DNA of 64,000 bases, taken from NCBI GenBank assembly GCA_050633365.1, contig JBOEGJ010000009.1, positions 1 to 64,000 of the forward strand, given 5' to 3'. Numbering within the stretch: the stretch's first letter is position 1; each line of letters begins with the position of its first letter. A model generated the notes under the pieces. It did no database searches. It saw only the letters and a program-made list of their open reading frames with translations, and was not told where the DNA came from. Positions 45,101-53,230 of the stretch are shown here, piece by piece. This DNA is from Pseudomaricurvus sp050633365 (GTDB lineage: Bacteria; Pseudomonadota; Gammaproteobacteria; Pseudomonadales; Cellvibrionaceae). A program made the position numbers and the translations under genes.

Positions 45101-46041
45101 AACGTATTTGGAGTGAGACCAGTTATCGCGTTGCCTCTTTGCGTGACAACGCTGACTGCGCCAAGTCTGAATTCGATCGCATCACGCAAGTTGATCCTGG
45201 TTTGAGTGCTACCTTGACCTTTGATCAGAACAAAGATGTTGCAGCGCCTTACATTAATAAGGGGGTTCGACCGAGAGTTGCAGTGCTGCGTGAGCAGGGC
45301 GTTAATGGTCATGTTGAGATGGGGGCCGCATTTGATCGTGCAGGTTTCGATGCGGTCGATGTGCATATGAGTGATGTGCTCGCCGGTCGCGCCCAGCTGA
45401 AAGATTTTAAAGGCTTGGTTGCCTGTGGTGGCTTCTCGTACGGAGACGTACTTGGTGCCGGCGAGGGCTGGGCAAAAACTATTCTGTTTAACTCTCAGGC
45501 TCGCGATCAGTTTCAGTCATTTTTCCATCGTGATGATACCTTTAGTTTAGGTGTGTGTAACGGTTGCCAGATGATGTCGAATCTAAAAGAGTTGGTGCCG
45601 GGTGCAGATCATTGGCCGCGATTTGTGCGCAATGTGTCCGAGCAGTTTGAGGCGCGTTTTTCAATGGTGGGGATCGAGAAGTCTCCGTCGGTGTTGTTTG
45701 ATGGTATGGCGGGCACCATGATGCCAGTGGCGGTTGCTCACGGCGAAGGTCATGCAGAATTTGCATCGCCCGCAGATTTGGACGCCTGTCATAATAGCGG
45801 CTTGGTCTCCATGCGTTATCTGGATAATCACAAACAATACACCGAGGATTACCCAGCGAACCCCAATGGATCGCCAAAGGGGATAACCAGTGTTACCTCT
45901 GAGGACGGCCGTGCCACGATTATGATGCCTCACCCTGAGCGAGTGTTTCGCGCGGTGAATAATTCTTGGCATCCAGATGAGTGGAAGGAAGATAGCGGCT
46001 GGTTGCGCTTATTCCGCAACGCCCGTGTTTTTGTCGAATAA
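42181..46041 (+). CDS. purL: Phosphoribosylformylglycinamidine synthase
   Basis: Fourth step of purine synthesis: ATP-dependent conversion of FGAR to FGAM with glutamine-derived ammonia. Single-chain, 1286 residues (E. coli 1295). The FGAM synthase domain carries VETHNHPTAIAPFSGAGTG and the DVGAGGFSNAFPEL block, and the C-terminal glutaminase has the nucleophile Cys in LGVCNGCQM with the His/Glu in MMPHPER. The start MMLTLRGAPALS matches E. coli MMEILRGSPALS, so the first of the two adjacent ATGs is used. A terminator follows. Confidence 0.97.
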   Translation: MMLTLRGAPALSDFRSEKLLQTLKQVDSTVKGVYAEYVHFAEVESPLTDGEHSVLEQLLTYGPSAKAQAKSGQLYVVVPRLGTISPWSSKATDIAHNAGLGKVLRVERGVAYYVEGGNKSSDLVAELHDRMVEMVLSDFDQAEQLFVHEQPRPQTSIDILGGGREALAKANVELGMALAEDEIDYLVDSFIELGRNPVDVELMMFAQANSEHCRHKIFNASWTIDGEDMPNSLFGMIKNTYEKGGENVLSAYADNASVIKGSHAGRFYPDPETKTYGYHQEDIHILMKVETHNHPTAIAPFSGAGTGSGGEIRDEGAVGRGSKPKVGLTGFTVSNLQVPDYVQPWEQDYGKPNRIVTALDIMLEGPIGGAAFNNEFGRPNICGYFRTFEENFDGERRGYHKPIMLAGGYGNIKAEHVDQDEFEPGAKLVALGGPAMLIGLGGGAASSMASGTSSEDLDFASVQRQNPEIERRCQEVIDQCWQLGTSNPIAFIHDVGAGGFSNAFPELAKDGGCGANFELRKINNDEPGMSPLEIWCNEAQERYVMAVMPEDLARFESICQRERCPYAVVGDATAEDHIVLNDTHFDTKPVDLPMSVLFGKPPKMHRTGETRQYTTQTFSTEGLNVYEAAERVMAHPTVASKSFLITIGDRSITGQVVRDQFVGPWQVPVADCAVTTQAYDTYAGEAMSMGERTPTALLDGPASGRMAIGESITNIAAAKIDSLSDVKLSANWMCASGHPGEDEKLYRTVEAIGVDLCPELGITIPVGKDSMSMRTAWNEEGEDKAVTAPLSLVITAFAPVTDVRKTVTPQLRTEHSGSELLYIDLGNGKNRLGASILAQVYNQIGDEPADLDQASQLKGFFNGMQESLAAGDVLAYHDRGDGGLFATVAEMAFAGHCGVDINIDGLGDDPLAVLFSEELGGVVQVAKKNVNKVIKRFEKAGVSIAKLGWLNSHDSIRVEFDGEVIYDESRAELQRIWSETSYRVASLRDNADCAKSEFDRITQVDPGLSATLTFDQNKDVAAPYINKGVRPRVAVLREQGVNGHVEMGAAFDRAGFDAVDVHMSDVLAGRAQLKDFKGLVACGGFSYGDVLGAGEGWAKTILFNSQARDQFQSFFHRDDTFSLGVCNGCQMMSNLKELVPGADHWPRFVRNVSEQFEARFSMVGIEKSPSVLFDGMAGTMMPVAVAHGEGHAEFASPADLDACHNSGLVSMRYLDNHKQYTEDYPANPNGSPKGITSVTSEDGRATIMMPHPERVFRAVNNSWHPDEWKEDSGWLRLFRNARVFVE

Positions 46042-46351
46042 TGACAGATTCATTATTAGGCTGATGCGTTCTGTCGTGCGCTGAGGCTGTTTTAGCGAAA
46101 AAAGGAGTGCCCGATGGCGCTCCTTTTTTTATGTCTTATGGAAAAAACAGAGGACTTTTCAAAATATCTGTATGGGGTGGTTCTTAAAAAATCGGCAATT
46201 TCAGTGCTTTTATTCTATTTTTTAATTATGGCACATAAAATACCTCCTTCAATTGAGTGGCGTTTAAAGTTGGCCTATACCTAAAAGGTGGACGAATTAA
46301 GCGGCAAGCGAAATCTATGCTGCGCGCTGGACTCTATTTGGAAGGGAATCT
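46042..46351. other. Intergenic region purL to chemotaxis receptor
   Basis: Contains the purL terminator at its left end. The rest (46131-46351) is AT-rich and should carry the receptor promoter. A TAAAGTTG at 46265 recalls a sigma-28 -35, but no matching -10 lies at the right distance. Confidence 0.5.
46098..46130 (+). terminator. Rho-independent terminator after purL
   Basis: GGAGTGCC and GGCGCTCC (one G-T pair) form a stem with a CGAT loop, preceded by A residues and followed by seven T residues. Confidence 0.88.
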
Positions 46352-47971
46352 ATGAAAGGACTCGCCTCGTTATCACTTCGATACAAAATTCTGTTGGTGG
46401 CCATCATTGGTGGTGTTGGGTTTTGTGTTTATCTCTCCTTTAATTTGATCTATCAGCAGCGCCTTGACGACCGACTTCAAGAGATCGAGTTTATTAGCTT
46501 TCCTGCATTGGATTTAACCAATAATAGTTATCTCACTTTGTTTAAAGTGCGCAATACCTTGGCGAGCTCTATCTCCAACAGTGATTTGGATATGGTTTCG
46601 GACGCTGAAGTGTTGAGCCGAGAGCTTCAGGCCTCACTCGACACTCTGTCAAAGCTGGACGGACGCTTCAAAAACGACGTGGATTTGTTGCGTCTAAATT
46701 TTGATGCCTATTGGGTCGCGGCAAGCGGTTTAGCCAGAGGCATGATTGAAGGCACTCTTGAGCTAAGTCAGTTGGCTTCTGGGGCTCAGGCGGCCAATAG
46801 TAGTTATGAACGCTTTCGCTCCCAGCTGGCCGAAGTGCAGCAAAAGAATGAAGTGTCTTTCCAGCAGCAAATTTCTCTGACTTCTGCGGAGAGTCGACGC
46901 GGCATTAATATTGGGGTAGTGATTGCAATTTTGATGATCGTGACCCTGATGACCAGTGCTTGGTATATCGCCAGTAGAACCACCATGACGGTCAACAGTA
47001 TTGTTCACTCGCTCGCGGATATGGCGACAGGGCAGGGCGATTTGACCATTCGGCTGAGTACTCGGGCCAAGGATGAAATGGGTTCCTTGGTTGAGAATTT
47101 TAATGGTTTTATAACGCATTTACAGCTGCTCATTCGGGTGATGGCGAACTTGAGTCTCGGGGTGTCCGACGGTTCCGATAAGGTCAATGAGGTTGCCAAT
47201 ACAACCCGTAAAGGCATCGAAGCTCAACAAGATGAGATCAACCTAGTGGCCTCAGCGGTAATGGAAATGGCGGCAACGGCGCAAGAGGTGTCTACCAGCG
47301 CAGAGGCCGCGGCCGAAGCTACACGCAAGGTAAATGATGAGACTCACTCATCGAGAGACGTGATGGAGGAGAATATTCAGGCAATTACCACACTGGTACA
47401 AGACGTTGAAAAGGTGACTGGCGTTATCAAAAATTTGGAGCGTGAAAGTGAGTCGATTGGCAATGCCTCTCAAATGATTCAGGCAATTGCCGCTCAGACC
47501 AATCTATTGGCGCTGAATGCAGCTATCGAGGCTGCCCGTGCGGGAGAGCAGGGACGAGGTTTTGCGGTGGTGGCTGACGAGGTAAGAGCCTTGGCTGCCC
47601 GCACCGAGGAGTCGACGTCCGAGATTGAAACCATTATCGAGCGCCTGCAGACTGGAACCGAAGCGGCCGTGAAAATCATGGTGGCTAGCCAAGAAAATGC
47701 CGAGCGGGCGGTGGAGAAATCGCAGCAGGCCGAGCAGTCGCTGGATGCGATCATGGCTCATGTGGAAGTGGTGACGGGGATGAATCGTCAAGTGGCGACT
47801 GCAGCAGAAGAGCAGAGTTCGGTGGCGGGAGAAGTTAACGGCAATATTGTCCGTATTAACGAGTTGTCCGAGCACACCGTTGGGCAGGCCTCACACGCCG
47901 CTAGTGCGTCATCGGAGCTTGCGTCTCAGGCCGATCATTTGCGCAATATTGTCAATGAATTCAAGGTGTAA
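46352..47971 (+). CDS. Methyl-accepting chemotaxis protein
   Basis: Transmembrane chemoreceptor of 539 residues. TM1 at about 12-34 and TM2 at about 185-207 bracket a helical periplasmic sensor of roughly 150 residues (four-helix-bundle type). A HAMP domain (about 208-260, with IRLSTRAKDEMGSLVENF) leads to the signalling hairpin whose tip reads IAAQTNLLALNAAIEAARAG followed by EQGRGFAVVADEVR. No C-terminal CheR-binding pentapeptide is seen. No che genes are close, so it probably feeds a pathway elsewhere. The ligand is unknown. Confidence 0.93.
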   Translation: MKGLASLSLRYKILLVAIIGGVGFCVYLSFNLIYQQRLDDRLQEIEFISFPALDLTNNSYLTLFKVRNTLASSISNSDLDMVSDAEVLSRELQASLDTLSKLDGRFKNDVDLLRLNFDAYWVAASGLARGMIEGTLELSQLASGAQAANSSYERFRSQLAEVQQKNEVSFQQQISLTSAESRRGINIGVVIAILMIVTLMTSAWYIASRTTMTVNSIVHSLADMATGQGDLTIRLSTRAKDEMGSLVENFNGFITHLQLLIRVMANLSLGVSDGSDKVNEVANTTRKGIEAQQDEINLVASAVMEMAATAQEVSTSAEAAAEATRKVNDETHSSRDVMEENIQAITTLVQDVEKVTGVIKNLERESESIGNASQMIQAIAAQTNLLALNAAIEAARAGEQGRGFAVVADEVRALAARTEESTSEIETIIERLQTGTEAAVKIMVASQENAERAVEKSQQAEQSLDAIMAHVEVVTGMNRQVATAAEEQSSVAGEVNGNIVRINELSEHTVGQASHAASASSELASQADHLRNIVNEFKV

Positions 47972-48012
47972 ATTGCTCTTAAGGTAGAGGTTGTCGCGCG
48001 CTGGGGAGGTTG

Positions 48013-48021
48013 TGGTAGAAT
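48013..48021 (+). promoter_or_regulatory. Extended -10 promoter element of fklB
   Basis: TGGTAGAAT is an extended -10 (TGn plus TAGAAT), with a TSS expected near 48028, about 25 bases before the fklB ATG. The -35 is weak, as is usual for extended -10 promoters. Confidence 0.45.
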
Positions 48022-48052
48022 GCGCGAGATTTTAATCCACTGAGTAATTGAA

Positions 48053-48670
48053 ATGTCCGATAATTTTGAATCACTAGAGCAACGCGCTAGCTACGGTGTA
48101 GGCCGTCAGTTGGGCGATCAGATTGCCAACGCCCCATTTGACGGTTTCGAAGCTGATGCTGCTTTGGCCGGTTTTACCGATGCGATCAACGGTGCTGACT
48201 TTAAAGTTGAGCCTGATCAAATCAACGAAGCTTTCCGTGAAATTCAGGCTCGTATGCAAGCGGCTGAAGCTGAGCAAGCGAAAACCATGTCTGCCGACGG
48301 TCAAGATTTCTTGGACGAGAATGCTAAGAAAGATGGCGTTACCGTAACTGAGTCTGGCCTTCAGTACGAAGTGATGGTTGCTGGCGATGGTGAAAAGCCT
48401 GGTGCGAGCGCGACCGTTCGCACTCACTACCACGGTATGCTGATCGACGGCACTGTCTTCGATAGCTCTGTTGATCGCGGCGAGCCTGCTGAGTTTCCAG
48501 TAAATGGCGTTATTGCTGGCTGGACTGAAGCCCTACAGTTGATGAATGTTGGCTCAAAGTGGCGCTTGACCATTCCGTATAACCTTGCTTACGGCGAGCG
48601 CGGTGCGGGTGGTGCAATTGGCCCTTACGCAACTTTGGTTTTCGAAGTTGAGCTGCTAGCAATCGTATAA
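48053..48670 (+). CDS. fklB: FKBP-type peptidyl-prolyl cis-trans isomerase FklB
   Basis: Cytoplasmic prolyl isomerase/chaperone of 205 residues (E. coli FklB 206). An N-terminal dimerisation region (EQRASYGVGRQLGDQI) is followed by a linker helix and the FKBP domain (about 105-205) with GTVFDSSVDRGEPAEFPVNG and LTIPYNLAYGERGAG, covering the catalytic pocket. No signal peptide, which separates it from the periplasmic FkpA/Mip branch. Single gene with its own promoter and a strong terminator. Confidence 0.95.
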   Translation: MSDNFESLEQRASYGVGRQLGDQIANAPFDGFEADAALAGFTDAINGADFKVEPDQINEAFREIQARMQAAEAEQAKTMSADGQDFLDENAKKDGVTVTESGLQYEVMVAGDGEKPGASATVRTHYHGMLIDGTVFDSSVDRGEPAEFPVNGVIAGWTEALQLMNVGSKWRLTIPYNLAYGERGAGGAIGPYATLVFEVELLAIV

Positions 48671-48683
48671 TTGTTCCAGCTGT

Positions 48684-48722
48684 AAAAAAGGCCGCATAGC
48701 GAGAGTTATGCGGCCTTTTTTG
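48684..48722. terminator. Bidirectional terminator between fklB and the helicase gene
   Basis: AAAAAAGGCCGCATA and TATGCGGCCTTTTTT pair around an eight-base loop. It can serve fklB and the convergent helicase. Confidence 0.9.
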
Positions 48723-48744
48723 ATGGTGCTTCTGCGGCTCGGAT

Positions 48745-50103
48745 TTACTTTTTCTTGAGCGGTGCGGGCGCGAATCCGTCGCCCCACTTTTCTGCAGCAG
48801 TTTTCTTGGGCGCTTGTTCTTTTGCTTTCTCTGAGCTCGGCTTGCGACGTTTGCCAACATTCTTGGTGTCGCGATGGCGAACTTTTGTTTTGGTTTTTTC
48901 GTCTTTCTTTTTCTGTTCTTCGCGCTTTTTTGTCGCGGCTTTTTTGCCAGACGCTTTGATCTTCTTTGGCCCTTTGAATTTTGCTTCTAAGCCGGCAATC
49001 TTACGTTTTTCAAAGCGAATGCCAAGTTCGCGCTCGAAGCGAACCATGGTGTCCCAATCGCGGCTGGTAATGAGTGAGACTGCGAGGCCGTCTTCACCGG
49101 CGCGTCCGGTACGACCCGTGCGGTGAATAAAGTCTTCACTGGAGCGGGCGAGATCGTAATTGATGACTAGATCAATTCCTTTAACATCGAGCCCGCGGGC
49201 GGCAACGTCAGTGGCAACCAGTACTTTGACTCGGCCGCGGCGCAACTTGTTCATCTCATTGTTACGAGCGTCCTGATCCATGTCGCCGTGGAGTACCCCC
49301 ACGTCAAGTTTCATGTAGCGAAGCCAGCCAGCCAGCTGATTGGTTTGAGTTTTGGTGTTCGAGAAGATGATGCTCTTTTCGTGATCGCTATTTTCCAGAA
49401 GCTTAAGCAGGAGTTTATTCTTGTGCTTTTCGTCGTCGGTCAAAATGATTTGCTGTTTGATCTTCTCATTGGCTTGTTTGGGCTTGGCCAATGCAATGAT
49501 CGCGGGTTCATTGAGGAGTGATTGCCCTATGTATTGATCGCTGTCGATGGTCGCAGAGTAAAGCAGAGTTTGGCGCTCTGAATTACAGTTGGCGGCGATA
49601 TCCATCACATCTTCCATAAAGCCCATGTCGAGCATGCGATCGGCCTCATCGAGAACCAGTACTTCTAGGTCGGTGAAGTCCGCTGAGCCACGCTCGATGT
49701 GTTCTTTCAAACGGCCGGGTGTGGCCACAAGAATTTCCGGGTTTTTCCGGAATATCGCGCGTTGATATTTGAAATCATGTCCGCCGGTGATGCCGTTGAC
49801 CTCTAAGTGAGTGAAGGCGGCCAGTTGTTTGCAGTGCTTGACCACCTGTCGGCAGAGCTCCCGTGTGGGGGTCAATATGAGTGCTCGAGTTCCGCTTTTA
49901 GGGGCATCATGTTGAAGCAGTCGATGAAGAATGGGCAGAACAAACGCCGCTGTCTTGCCTGAGCCGGTCTCCGCGCTGACAATGAGATCGCCCCCCAACA
50001 TGGTGGCTGGAATAGCTTCATTCTGCACGGGCGTGGGTTCACTGATTTTCAGTGGCTCAAGGGCTTTTAGCAGGCGTTCGTGCAGGGCGTATTGTTCAAA
50101 CAA
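48745..50103 (-). CDS. DEAD-box RNA helicase, SrmB-like
   Basis: ATP-dependent RNA helicase of 452 residues. Motif I AETGSGKTAAF, motif II DEAD, motif III SAT, motif VI HRTGRTGRAG, and the Q motif with PTPVQNEAIPA are all present. The Lys-rich C-terminal tail contains RHRDTKNVGKRRKPS, almost identical to the end of E. coli SrmB, which helps assemble the 50S ribosomal subunit. That tail, more than the core, points to SrmB over RhlE or RhlB. Its gene is convergent with fklB. Confidence 0.93.
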   Translation of the reverse strand: MFEQYALHERLLKALEPLKISEPTPVQNEAIPATMLGGDLIVSAETGSGKTAAFVLPILHRLLQHDAPKSGTRALILTPTRELCRQVVKHCKQLAAFTHLEVNGITGGHDFKYQRAIFRKNPEILVATPGRLKEHIERGSADFTDLEVLVLDEADRMLDMGFMEDVMDIAANCNSERQTLLYSATIDSDQYIGQSLLNEPAIIALAKPKQANEKIKQQIILTDDEKHKNKLLLKLLENSDHEKSIIFSNTKTQTNQLAGWLRYMKLDVGVLHGDMDQDARNNEMNKLRRGRVKVLVATDVAARGLDVKGIDLVINYDLARSSEDFIHRTGRTGRAGEDGLAVSLITSRDWDTMVRFERELGIRFEKRKIAGLEAKFKGPKKIKASGKKAATKKREEQKKKDEKTKTKVRHRDTKNVGKRRKPSSEKAKEQAPKKTAAEKWGDGFAPAPLKKK

Positions 50104-50315
50104 GGCGCATTTCTCTCTGGCAGAGTTAAAAGGGGCGGCACTGTATCAAAAACCGTGACGTTTGTCTGTGATTGCTTGTCTTGCAGCGTGCGAATGTCCG
50201 CAGCTTCATTTGAGCGGCTTGTTTCGCCTTGGTGTGTGATGAGTATAGGTGAGGCTGCTTGCGCCTGCCTTGTTATCCTTGAGGGTTAGTGTTCTGGGGG
50301 TCTGGGGTTTTGGCG

Positions 50316-50777
50316 TTATGGCGTGACTCGATCGGCAAGGTAGGCGTCATAGTCCGGTGTTTCTCGATCATAAGGTGTGGCCAGTAGTGGCGAGGTGACT
50401 AAAAAGTCGGCGCTACTTTCGTTGCAGGCTACGGGAATGTTCCATACAGCGGCGAGTCGAAGTAGCGCTTTTACGTCCGGATCGTGGGGTTGTGCTGCCA
50501 GTGGATCCCAAAAAAAGATCAAAATATCAATCTTGTGCTCGGTAATCAGAGCGCCTATCTGTTGATCGCCGCCCAGCGGGCCGCTAATCAGTTTAGTGAT
50601 TGGCAGGCCTGTATTGGCTTCGATGAGGCTGCCCGTTGTGCCAGTGGCATAGAAGTTGTGAGGCTTTAATAGCGCTATGTGCTTTTGACACCACTCCAGT
50701 AGCTGCGGCTTTTTATGGTCGTGGGCCACTAGGGCAAGGTTCTTGAGGGCGGGAACCGTGACAGTTTTTGTGTTCAT
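50316..50777 (-). CDS. mgsA: Methylglyoxal synthase
   Basis: Converts dihydroxyacetone phosphate to methylglyoxal and phosphate, relieving sugar-phosphate build-up. 153 residues. The phosphate-binding loop ATGTTGSLI, SGPLGGDQQIGALI with the catalytic Asp, and FFWDPLAAQPHDPDVKALLR are all family signatures. GTG-independent ATG start. It lies between the helicase gene (212 bases upstream of it in the same direction) and a small unknown gene. Confidence 0.95.
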   Translation of the reverse strand: MNTKTVTVPALKNLALVAHDHKKPQLLEWCQKHIALLKPHNFYATGTTGSLIEANTGLPITKLISGPLGGDQQIGALITEHKIDILIFFWDPLAAQPHDPDVKALLRLAAVWNIPVACNESSADFLVTSPLLATPYDRETPDYDAYLADRVTP

Positions 50778-50814
50778 GGTGGCAAGAATCCTTGGGTATC
50801 ATTCGTTGTTGGTA

Positions 50815-51096
50815 TTATTCGCTGAATAACTGAATGGCAAAACCGGCTTTGAGCGCTTCGCGCAGTCCCTTGTCGGCTTGCAAGATCTTAGGGTCTTGGC
50901 ATTTTTCTGGTGTCAGCCACTGTCGCTTTTCGATTTCGATGTCTTTGAAGCCTTCTTTCATGATCAGAACCTTGCACAGGGTTTCAGCGCCAAACAGATC
51001 TTTGAAATCGATATAGACAATAAAAGGGCAGTTGTCGCCGATGGAGATGTCGTCAAAGGCTTTGGTGGCAACGGCTGAAGCAGAAAAAACGTACAT
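50815..51096 (-). CDS. Small hypothetical protein, 93 residues
   Basis: Unrecognised. A compact alpha/beta composition with CPFIVYIDFKDLFGAETL and RQWLTPEKCQDPK, no signal peptide or membrane helix. It lies 37 bases upstream of mgsA on the same strand, so the two may be cotranscribed. Good amino-acid balance suggests a real gene. Confidence 0.6.
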   Translation of the reverse strand: MYVFSASAVATKAFDDISIGDNCPFIVYIDFKDLFGAETLCKVLIMKEGFKDIEIEKRQWLTPEKCQDPKILQADKGLREALKAGFAIQLFSE

Positions 51097-51242
51097 AATA
51101 GAACCTCGAAAATAGTGCGTGGATTAGGCCTTAATTGAACAAAAACATCAATGGGATTTGCAGTGTTTGGGGTGCAGGCGGTAGATTAGCGCTGTTATAA
51201 GTTTCGCACGGTCTAATTCGTATTAATCAAGGAGTGTTTTCG

Positions 51243-52148
51243 ATGTTGACGATGAATAAAGTTGGAGCGTTTATCTTGCCTCTAGCCCTGTTAGCTTGCT
51301 CTGCAGTGGCGCAGCAAGATTTTAGTAAAATTGAATTTCGGCAGGTACCTGTGGCCGACGGGTTGCTGATGCTTCAAGGGGCCGGAGGTAATATTGCTGC
51401 GCTGCCGGGTGACGATGGCCTGCTGATCATCGACGACGATTACACGCAAATGGAAGACAAGCTCATGGCGACGCTTGAGACCATTGATTCAAATGCCCCC
51501 AGATTCGTGCTCAATACCCATTGGCATTTCGATCACGCCGGCGGTAATCAGAAGGTGGGACGAAGCGGCGCAACCATTGTGGCTCATGAAAATGTGCGCG
51601 CACGACTGCGCAGTGGCGGTCATATTAAGGCTTTTAGTACGGATGTTCCGCCAGCCGATCGTTCGGCGCTGCCAGCGATTACCTACGCTGATGCCATGAC
51701 CATGCACTGGAATGACTACACCTTAAAGCTTAGCTACGCCCAGCCGGCTCATACCGATGGCGACACGGTGGTCTATCTCTATCGCAATGATTTGCTCACT
51801 GCGGTTCACTTGGGTGATTTATTCTTTAACGGTTTCTATCCGTTCATTGATGCCAGTAGTGGAGGTTCCGCGATGGGCGTTGTCAAGGGGGTAGAATCCG
51901 TGTTGGCAAAGATTAATGACGATACCGTTGTTATTCCTGGTCATGGTCCTCTGGCGACAAAGGCTGACTTGCAACATTATCACGACTTTTTAAAGAGTGC
52001 TGTGTCTCGTATTGCTGCGCTCAAGGCCTCGGGTCAAAGTGTTGAGCAAATAGTCGACGCTAAACCTCTCGAGGACTTTGAGGCTGAGTGGGGCGATGGC
52101 TTTTTGAAGACCGATGTTTGGATCGCCATCGTTTTTGCGGCTATCTAA
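51243..52148 (+). CDS. Secreted metallo-beta-lactamase-fold hydrolase
   Basis: A 301-residue zinc hydrolase of the MBL fold. The N-terminus is a signal peptide, ending AVA-QQ by SPI rules; LLAC upstream could alternatively be a lipobox. The metal motif is NTHWHFDHAGGN (HxHxDH), with later ligands in QPAHTDGDT and VIPGHGPL. Periplasmic MBL proteins include quorum-signal lactonases, B3-like lactamases and glyoxalase II relatives; sequence does not decide. I start at the ATG at 51243, with AAGGAG eight bases upstream; a GTG at 51234 overlaps that site. Confidence 0.88.
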   Translation: MLTMNKVGAFILPLALLACSAVAQQDFSKIEFRQVPVADGLLMLQGAGGNIAALPGDDGLLIIDDDYTQMEDKLMATLETIDSNAPRFVLNTHWHFDHAGGNQKVGRSGATIVAHENVRARLRSGGHIKAFSTDVPPADRSALPAITYADAMTMHWNDYTLKLSYAQPAHTDGDTVVYLYRNDLLTAVHLGDLFFNGFYPFIDASSGGSAMGVVKGVESVLAKINDDTVVIPGHGPLATKADLQHYHDFLKSAVSRIAALKASGQSVEQIVDAKPLEDFEAEWGDGFLKTDVWIAIVFAAI

Positions 52149-52210
52149 TGGAGCATTCCTTCGCACTTGGCCATTAGTGCAATTTGCCGGCGATTAATTG
52201 CTGGAGGGGA

Positions 52211-52219
52211 TGCTACAAT
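52211..52219 (+). promoter_or_regulatory. Extended -10 promoter element of cnoX
   Basis: TGCTACAAT is an extended -10 (TGn plus TACAAT), giving a leader of about 30 bases with a GGAGAG ribosome site before the cnoX ATG. Confidence 0.5.
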
Positions 52220-52255
52220 CGCGCCCAATTTTTATTTACCGGTTTGGAGAGAAGT

Positions 52256-53110
52256 ATGAGTCCGCACATTGTTGACGTTACCCAAGAGAACGCACAGCAA
52301 ATATTGATTGAAGAGTCTCAGGTGCGCCCGGTCGTCATTGATTTTTGGGCAGAGTGGTGCGAGCCCTGTAAAAGCTTGATGCCTATCCTTGAAAAGCTGG
52401 CGGTTGAATATAATGGTCAGTTTTTGTTGGCCAAAGTTAATGCTGACGAGCTGCAACCTATTGCGCAGCAGCTTGGGGTAAAAAGTCTGCCGACAGTAAT
52501 GATTATGGTCAATGGACAGCCAGTTGACGGATTTGCCGGTGTTCAGCCTGAAAACGATATCCGAGAGATCCTGCAAAAACATCTGCCAGCACCTTGGGCG
52601 GCTTTGATCGAGAAGGCCAACGAGTTGATGGCTGAAGAGAATTTTAAGGATGCGTTGCCTCTGTTGTTACAGGCGTACCAAGATTCAGAGCTGAAACCGA
52701 GTATTGGTGTTGGTTTGGCGCAAGTCTATCTTCACTTGAATCGCTGCGATGAGGCTGAGGAGATACTTAAGGTTATCCCTATGGCTGATCAAGATCAGGC
52801 CTATGAGCAGGCGATGGCTCAGTTAAAACTCAAACGCGAAGCGGCGCAATCTCCAGAGTTGCAGGCGCTTGAAGAGCAGCACGCCGCCGATCCCGCCGAT
52901 TTGTCGGTGTCTTATCTTTTGTCAATTCAATACAGTCAGAATGCCCGTGCGCGAGAGGCTCTTGAGTTGTTGATGGCTATTTTGCGCAAAGACATGGGGT
53001 ATGAAAATGGCGCGGCAAAAAAAGCCTTTATGGATATTGTTGCGAGTTTAGGTAAAGGCGATCCGCTGGCTTCTGAGTACCAGCGCAAGATTTACACACT
53101 GCTTTACTGA
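52256..53110 (+). CDS. cnoX: Thioredoxin/TPR chaperone CnoX (YbbN)
   Basis: Chaperedoxin that protects proteins from chlorine stress and overoxidation and hands clients to GroEL. 284 residues, exactly the E. coli size. The N-terminal thioredoxin domain (to about 110) has WCEPCK (Cys35, Cys38) and SLPTVMIMVNG; the C-terminal half is a TPR-like helical region (LMAEENFKDALPLLLQAY, VYLHLNRCDEAEEILK). E. coli CnoX has lost its redox pair (SQHC), whereas this one keeps a CxxC, so thiol oxidoreductase activity is likely. Start chosen at 52256 for its GGAGAGAAGT site. Confidence 0.92.
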   Translation: MSPHIVDVTQENAQQILIEESQVRPVVIDFWAEWCEPCKSLMPILEKLAVEYNGQFLLAKVNADELQPIAQQLGVKSLPTVMIMVNGQPVDGFAGVQPENDIREILQKHLPAPWAALIEKANELMAEENFKDALPLLLQAYQDSELKPSIGVGLAQVYLHLNRCDEAEEILKVIPMADQDQAYEQAMAQLKLKREAAQSPELQALEEQHAADPADLSVSYLLSIQYSQNARAREALELLMAILRKDMGYENGAAKKAFMDIVASLGKGDPLASEYQRKIYTLLY

Positions 53111-53181
53111 TGGCCTCATAAGGTTAGAGGTGTATGCTCTATACAAAAGCTTATAAGTAAAGACCGAAAACACCAAGCACT

Positions 53182-53217
53182 ATAGGTGTGCTGAGAGGGG
53201 CGAATCACCACACCTAT
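53182..53217 (-). terminator. Possible terminator for the 191-residue protein gene
   Basis: ATAGGTGTG and CACACCTAT pair over nine bases around an 18-base loop just after the gene end. The downstream sequence is only moderately T-rich, so this is a tentative call. Confidence 0.4.
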
Positions 53218-53230
53218 TGTTCTTCTATTA

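Noticed and set aside
46265..46290. Sigma-28 promoter for the chemotaxis receptor
   Set aside because: TAAAGTTG matches the -35, but no GCCGATAA-like element lies at the required 11-base spacing.
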